Below are positions 6,023-9,553 of a stretch of DNA of 9,553 bases, piece by piece; position 1 is the first letter of the stretch, and every line of letters starts with the position of its first letter. This DNA comes from Clostridiales bacterium (lineage in GTDB: Bacteria; Bacillota; Clostridia; Saccharofermentanales; Saccharofermentanaceae): contig JAGAFH010000216.1 of the NCBI GenBank assembly GCA_017612755.1, positions 1 to 9,553 of the forward strand. Reading direction: 5' to 3'. The notes below the pieces were generated by a model. It had not been told where the DNA came from. It was given only the letters and a program-made list of their open reading frames with translations, and did no database searches. A program made the translations under genes and the position numbers.

Positions 6023-6892
6023 ATGTCTACAAATTCAGTAAGCGTAAGCGCTCTTAAAAAGAGAAAATCCCCCATCTACATGGCAATAATATATGTAGTC
6101 TGCGTTATCATTGCCGTCACATGTATCCTTCCTTTCTGGATCATGATCGTAAACTCCACCAGGTCTACACCTCAGATCCAGCAGCATGCTTTGAGCCTTA
6201 TCCCTTCCGGACACCTGGCCCAGAACATCGCAGTATTCAAGGGTAAGGACTTCAAGCCTTCTGTAGGTTTCATGAACTCCGCCATCATCTCCACATGTGC
6301 TACGATCCTTGCAGTATATTTCTCATCTCTTACTGCTTATGCCATCACAGCATATGAGTGGAAGCTCAAGAATGCATTCTTCAGCTTCATCATGGGCGTC
6401 ATGATGATCCCCGGCCAGGTAACTCTTATCGGTTTCTACCAGGCTGCTTACAGACTCGGCCTTACTAACAACAGACTTATGCTCATCCTGCCTTCCATCG
6501 CAGCTCCCATGATGGTCTTCTTCATGAGACAGTACCTGCAGGCTTCCCTCTCCATCGAGATCGTTGAGTCCGCACGTATCGACGGCGCAGGCGAGTTCTA
6601 CACATTCAACAAGATAGTGCTTCCCATCATGAAGCCCGCTATCGCCACCCAGGCTATCTTCACATTCGTTGCCAACTGGAACAGGCTCTTTGAACCCTCC
6701 GTTCTCCTTACGGCAAAAGAGAAGAAGACACTGCCCCAGATGGTCCAGCTCCTCAGAGGAGACATCTATAAGACAGAGTTCGGTTCCATCTACTTGGGTC
6801 TTACCATCACGGCGCTGCCCCTCATCGTTGTTTACCTTCTTCTTTCAAGGTACATCGTTGCAGGTGTTGCTCTCGGATCGGTAAAGGGTTGA
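6023..6892 (+). CDS. CUT1 sugar ABC transporter permease (MalG/UgpE type)
   Basis: This 289-residue protein is the second channel subunit. Hydrophobic segments occur at about residues 20-44, 86-110, 116-139, 152-172, 205-226 and 258-279. The ATPase-contacting EAA loop is the VESARIDGAGEFYTFNKIVLP stretch (181-201), with Glu182, Asp187, Gly188 and Pro201. The C-terminal YIVAGVALGSVKG ending is characteristic of MalG-type permeases. Its ATG lies one base after the stop of the first permease, and a GGGGGA Shine-Dalgarno-like run within the end of that gene serves it. It is the last gene of the transporter cluster; the regulator is encoded convergently 75 bases further on. Confidence 0.96.
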   Translation: MSTNSVSVSALKKRKSPIYMAIIYVVCVIIAVTCILPFWIMIVNSTRSTPQIQQHALSLIPSGHLAQNIAVFKGKDFKPSVGFMNSAIISTCATILAVYFSSLTAYAITAYEWKLKNAFFSFIMGVMMIPGQVTLIGFYQAAYRLGLTNNRLMLILPSIAAPMMVFFMRQYLQASLSIEIVESARIDGAGEFYTFNKIVLPIMKPAIATQAIFTFVANWNRLFEPSVLLTAKEKKTLPQMVQLLRGDIYKTEFGSIYLGLTITALPLIVVYLLLSRYIVAGVALGSVKG

Positions 6893-6904
6893 TCAGAACT
6901 TATA

Positions 6905-6946
6905 CGGAAAAAAGCGGGAGCCTTTTGGGGCTCCCGCATGATTCCG
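6905..6946 (-). terminator. Hairpin terminator in the convergent gap between permease and regulator genes
   Basis: A 9-bp stem (6914-6922 GCGGGAGCC with 6929-6937) encloses the loop TTTTGG, and CGGAA (6905-6909) with TTCCG (6942-6946) can extend it after an internal loop. The A-run at 6908-6913 becomes a T-run on the - strand, so the stem reads as a rho-independent terminator for the regulator gene. On the + strand the hairpin lacks a following T-run, so it may only cap the permease transcript. Confidence 0.7.
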
Positions 6947-6967
6947 GTCCATTATCAAAAAGGTCTT

Positions 6968-7885
6968 TCAGATCATCCTGGATTGTCTTATAGTCTGACG
7001 GTACTTCGAAGGGGTCATGTTTACGTGATTTGAGAAGCATCTGGTAAAAGTGGACTGATTGGTAAATCCGCACATCTCACCGATATCGGTGATGGAAAGG
7101 GCATCATCCTCAAGTAAGGTCTTGGCGGCGATGATCCTTCTGTGGGTAAGATAGTCATAGAAAGATGAATCGGTAAATTCCTTGAACAGTCTGGCGAAGT
7201 GGAACTTGGAGAACCCCACGAAAGTAGCTGCATACTCAAGGCTCAGATTATCCATATAATGTGAGTTTATATACTTGATAAGACTGTTGAACTTAAAGAA
7301 ATTCTCCCTCTGCTTATCATTATCAAAATGGATGGCATTCTCCTGGGAAGCCTCCTGGGCAATGATAGCAAAGACTTCCATCAGCTTTGAGAAGATGGTC
7401 ATCTCACAGACCTTGTTCGTATACATAAAGTAAACATCGGACATCTCAAGGAAGAGCTTCCTGATCTTGGTATAGATATCAGGATGCGTATTGGAATTAA
7501 GAAGTCTCGGCTCGCTGAAGAAATCATCAAGTTCATTGTAGTCGAAGAAGTTCTTAAGAAAACCTATCTCGAAGAGATAGATGAACCTGCGGCCTTCCGT
7601 GTCGCACTCAACTTCATGAAGACAGTTGGGGGGTATAAAAAGGATATCACCGCTGCTGAGCTGGAACTTCCTTCCGTCGGCTATATACTTGTAGCCGCTC
7701 TCTACCGGAAGGACCACCTCTAAGGCAGAGTGCTTATGGAGAGGGTAACCTTCGACCTGATAGTTGTACCAGATGCGCAAGTTGCTCTTGGGTACATAAT
7801 CAACGTTCTCGGTCTCTCCGTCCAGATAGCGTTTTACGAATTCTCTTATGGGCTGCTGAAAGCCCTCAGGCGATTCGTGATCCAT
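6968..7885 (-). CDS. AraC-family transcriptional regulator with N-terminal cupin sensor domain
   Basis: This 305-residue cytoplasmic DNA-binding protein probably controls the flanking sugar genes. The N-terminal part is a cupin-like effector domain: HKHSALEVV carries His50, His52 and Glu56, a SSGDILFIPPNCLHEVE segment carries His90, and together they form the usual cupin pocket pattern. The C-terminal part (about 200-300) is the AraC DNA-binding domain with two helix-turn-helix units: one around LSLEYAATFVGFSKFHFARL (215-234), the second around LSITDIGEMCGFTNQSTFTR (263-282), ending in the family signature NMTPSKYR (289-296). The ATG at 7885 follows AGGAGGGG by about eight bases. The gene is divergent from the GH3 gene with only 95 bases between, and convergent to the permeases. 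Such regulators usually activate in response to a sugar. Two copies of the shared repeat lie in its own promoter region, suggesting autoregulation. The effector is unknown. Confidence 0.95.
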   Translation of the reverse strand: MDHESPEGFQQPIREFVKRYLDGETENVDYVPKSNLRIWYNYQVEGYPLHKHSALEVVLPVESGYKYIADGRKFQLSSGDILFIPPNCLHEVECDTEGRRFIYLFEIGFLKNFFDYNELDDFFSEPRLLNSNTHPDIYTKIRKLFLEMSDVYFMYTNKVCEMTIFSKLMEVFAIIAQEASQENAIHFDNDKQRENFFKFNSLIKYINSHYMDNLSLEYAATFVGFSKFHFARLFKEFTDSSFYDYLTHRRIIAAKTLLEDDALSITDIGEMCGFTNQSTFTRCFSNHVNMTPSKYRQTIRQSRMI

Positions 7886-7922
7886 GATCCCGCCCCTCCT
7901 TCTTTATGACTCAAATGATATT

Positions 7923-7937
7923 TTAGCAATTATTGTA
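7923..7937 (+). repeat. Regulatory repeat copy 3, variant TTAGCAATTATTGTA
   Basis: This copy matches the repeat at 3317 and 3338 at 13 of 15 positions, differing only in the central two bases (TA for AT). With flanks it forms the dyad TTAGCAA-TTA-TTGTAAA. It starts 30 bp before copy 4 and covers the candidate -10 box (TACAAT on the - strand) of the regulator gene. Confidence 0.65.
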
Positions 7938-7959
7938 AAAAAAATAAAGTAATTAGCAA
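7932..7959 (-). promoter_or_regulatory. Candidate promoter of the AraC-family regulator gene
   Basis: On the - strand TTGCTA (7959-7954) and TACAAT (7937-7932) are separated by 16 bases and would start transcription near 7925, about 40 bases before the ATG. The -35 box lies inside repeat copy 4 and the -10 box inside copy 3, so a protein bound there would block RNA polymerase. Both boxes are only moderate matches to consensus. Confidence 0.35.
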
Positions 7960-7965
7960 TATTTG
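7953..7965 (+). repeat. Regulatory repeat copy 4, TTAGCAATATTTG
   Basis: An exact match to the first 13 bases of the repeats at 3317 and 3338. It ends three bases before the GGAGA ribosome binding site (7969-7973) and 15 bases before the GH3 start codon. That is too close to the gene to be an ordinary upstream activator site for GH3, so here it more likely serves the divergent regulator promoter or works as a roadblock. Confidence 0.7.
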
Positions 7966-7980
7966 ACTGGAGACAGCTAT

Positions 7981-9553
7981 ATGAATAGAGAACAGGCAAG
8001 AATAAAAGCAACGGAACTTGTAGATCAGATGGATCTTACGGAGATGATCTCCCAGCTCCGCTACGATGCCCCCGCCATAGAAAGACTTGGCATTCCCGAA
8101 TACAACTGGTGGAATGAAGGACTTCACGGCGTTGCAAGAGCCGGTACGGCTACCAGTTTTCCCCAGTCTATAGGACTCGGAGCCACATTCGACAAGGAGC
8201 TCATGAAGGAAGTGGGCGATGTGGTCTCCACAGAAGCAAGAGCGAAATATAACGAGTTTTCGAAGCACGAAGACCGTGACATATATAAGGGACTTACTTA
8301 CTGGTCCCCAAACGTCAACCTTTTCAGGGACCCCAGGTGGGGAAGAGGTCAGGAGACCTACGGCGAGGACCCTGTCCTTATTTCTGAGATGGCTATCCCT
8401 TTTATCAAGGGACTTCAGGGCGACGGAGAAAGCTACAAGGTAGCCGCCTGCGCCAAGCACCTGGCTGTACATTCCGGCCCCGAGGCATTGCGCCACGGAT
8501 TTGATGCCAAGGCCAGCAAGAAGGATCTTTTCGAGACATACCTTCCCCAGTTCGAGGCCTGCGTCAAGGAAGGTAAGGTGGAGGCGGTAATGGGCGCCTA
8601 CAACAGAGTTAACGGCGAGCCTTCCTGTGCCCATGAATTTCTTATGAAAGAGGTGCTCAGAGGTGAGTGGGGCTTTGAAGGCCACTTCGTTTCCGACTGC
8701 TGGGCCCTCCGTGATTTCCACGAAAACCACAGGGTAACAAAGACCATAGAAGACAGTGCCGCCCTGGCCCTTAAGATGGGATGCGACCTGAACTGCGGCT
8801 GTACCTATCTGGCCCTCGAAAAGGCAGTAAAGAGCGGCAAGGTATCCAAGGACTATGTAAGGGAATCCGCCATCAGGCTCTTCACCGTCAGATACATGCT
8901 GGGTATGTTCGACGGCAGTGAATATGATGATATCCCCTATGAGAAGGTAGAGTGCAAAGAGCACCTGGCAGTCGCCTCAAGAGCTTCCGCCGAGTGCGTA
9001 GTAATGCTGAAGAACGACGGCATCCTTCCTCTGTCAAAAGACAAGGTCAGAAAGATCGGTGTTATCGGACCTAACGCGGACAGCAGAAAAGCCCTGGTAG
9101 GAAACTACCACGGAACTGCGTCCATCAACGTCACTTTGATGGACGGCATAAGAGCCGCCTTCCCTGACAGCCAGATCCTCTACTCCGAAGGCTGCGATAT
9201 CTTCGAGGAGAAGCCCGACAATCTGGCAAGGCCTTACAACAGGATCTCGGAAGCAAAGATCGTCACCGAGAACTCTGACGTGGTCATCCTCTGCTTAGGC
9301 CTTGATGAGAATCTTGAGGGAGAAGAGGGAGATACGGGCAACCAGTTCGCATCAGGCGACAAGATCGATCTTCGTTTCCCGGAAGTACAGTGCAGGCTCA
9401 TGGATGAAGTCCTGGCGACAGCAAAGGGGAAGGGAGTGCCTGTCGTACTTCTTTCCATGACAGGTTCCGCTATGGATCTTTCTGTTGCAGATAAGGATGC
9501 AAATGCCATCCTCCAGGTCTGGTATCCCGGCGCCGGCGGCGGAAAGGAGATCG
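7981..9553 (+). CDS. Family 3 glycoside hydrolase, beta-xylosidase-like (3' truncated)
   Basis: The first 524 residues of a GH3 exo-glycosidase read open from 7981 to the window edge. It would remove terminal beta-linked sugars from short oligosaccharides by a retaining mechanism. The ATG follows GGAGA (7969-7973) by seven bases; the next Met (8029) would cut into the conserved N-terminal helix. There is no signal peptide, so it should act in the cytoplasm on imported substrate. The N-terminal barrel (about 10-310) shows YNWWNEGLHGVAR (41-53), RDPRWGRGQETYGEDP (116-131), AKHLAVH (158-164) and FVSDCW (236-241), with Asp239 as nucleophile. The alpha/beta sandwich domain begins near 340 with VVMLKNDGILPL, and the LDENLEGEEGD loop (441-451) probably holds the acid/base Glu. 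WWNEGLHG and Cys after the nucleophile (SDC, not the SDW of many beta-glucosidases) resemble the beta-xylosidase/arabinofuranosidase branch, but beta-glucosidase remains possible. No PA14 insertion is seen up to the edge. Confidence 0.94.
   Translation, partial: MNREQARIKATELVDQMDLTEMISQLRYDAPAIERLGIPEYNWWNEGLHGVARAGTATSFPQSIGLGATFDKELMKEVGDVVSTEARAKYNEFSKHEDRDIYKGLTYWSPNVNLFRDPRWGRGQETYGEDPVLISEMAIPFIKGLQGDGESYKVAACAKHLAVHSGPEALRHGFDAKASKKDLFETYLPQFEACVKEGKVEAVMGAYNRVNGEPSCAHEFLMKEVLRGEWGFEGHFVSDCWALRDFHENHRVTKTIEDSAALALKMGCDLNCGCTYLALEKAVKSGKVSKDYVRESAIRLFTVRYMLGMFDGSEYDDIPYEKVECKEHLAVASRASAECVVMLKNDGILPLSKDKVRKIGVIGPNADSRKALVGNYHGTASINVTLMDGIRAAFPDSQILYSEGCDIFEEKPDNLARPYNRISEAKIVTENSDVVILCLGLDENLEGEEGDTGNQFASGDKIDLRFPEVQCRLMDEVLATAKGKGVPVVLLSMTGSAMDLSVADKDANAILQVWYPGAGGGKEI

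Noticed and set aside
6081..6096. GGCAATAATATATGTA resembling the repeat
   Set aside because: It lies inside the second permease coding sequence, has an insertion relative to the motif, and encodes a normal membrane segment.
7930..8964. A 344-codon open frame on the - strand
   Set aside because: It lies antisense to the GH3 coding frame, which has clear catalytic motifs and a ribosome binding site. The antisense protein has no recognisable domain and starts inside the GH3 gene.
1..9553. CRISPR array, tRNA/rRNA gene, insertion sequence or phage gene
   Set aside because: No regularly spaced repeat array, no RNA gene signature and no transposase or phage-like protein was found. The only notable repeats are the four short regulatory copies.

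Overview
The window looks like an accessory carbohydrate-use region of a Gram-positive anaerobe, probably a Clostridia-class Bacillota from a gut or rumen setting. This is inferred from strong AGGAGG-type ribosome binding sites, a lipoprotein-anchored CUT1 sugar ABC transporter with no ATPase gene beside it, a transketolase split into two subunits, a YesL/DUF624 membrane protein, and moderate GC in genes against AT-rich gaps. I cannot name the genus from sequence alone.

Layout. (1) 1-2436, + strand: the 3' part of an L-fucose/L-arabinose-type isomerase, then the N- and C-terminal transketolase subunits, which overlap by ATGA. A strong bidirectional hairpin terminator follows (2477-2506). (2) 2526-3227, - strand: a YesL/DUF624 membrane protein. 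(3) 3228-3477: a divergent, AT-rich control region with two exact 15-bp direct repeats exactly 21 bp apart. (4) 3478-6892, + strand: sugar-binding lipoprotein, a hairpin-rich gap with a terminator-like stem, then two CUT1 permeases. (5) 6968-7885, - strand: an AraC-family regulator with a cupin sensor domain, convergent to the permeases. (6) 7886-7980: a 95-bp divergent control region with two more copies of the same repeat. (7) 7981 to the right edge, + strand: a family 3 glycoside hydrolase with no signal peptide, cut by the window end.

How the parts may work together (inference): the lipoprotein and permeases import an oligosaccharide, using an ATPase encoded elsewhere. The cytoplasmic GH3 enzyme, which looks like the beta-xylosidase branch, releases monosaccharides. 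The isomerase and transketolase would pass pentoses into central metabolism, although they form a separate transcription unit. The AraC-type protein is the obvious candidate regulator.

The most interesting item is the repeat TTAGCAATATTTGTA. It occurs twice upstream of the binding-protein gene and in two slightly different forms between the regulator and GH3 genes, so it probably defines a small local regulon. I found no CRISPR array, RNA gene, insertion sequence or other mobile element. No entirely new type of system is evident: the genes belong to known families, and the possible novelty lies in the regulatory wiring.
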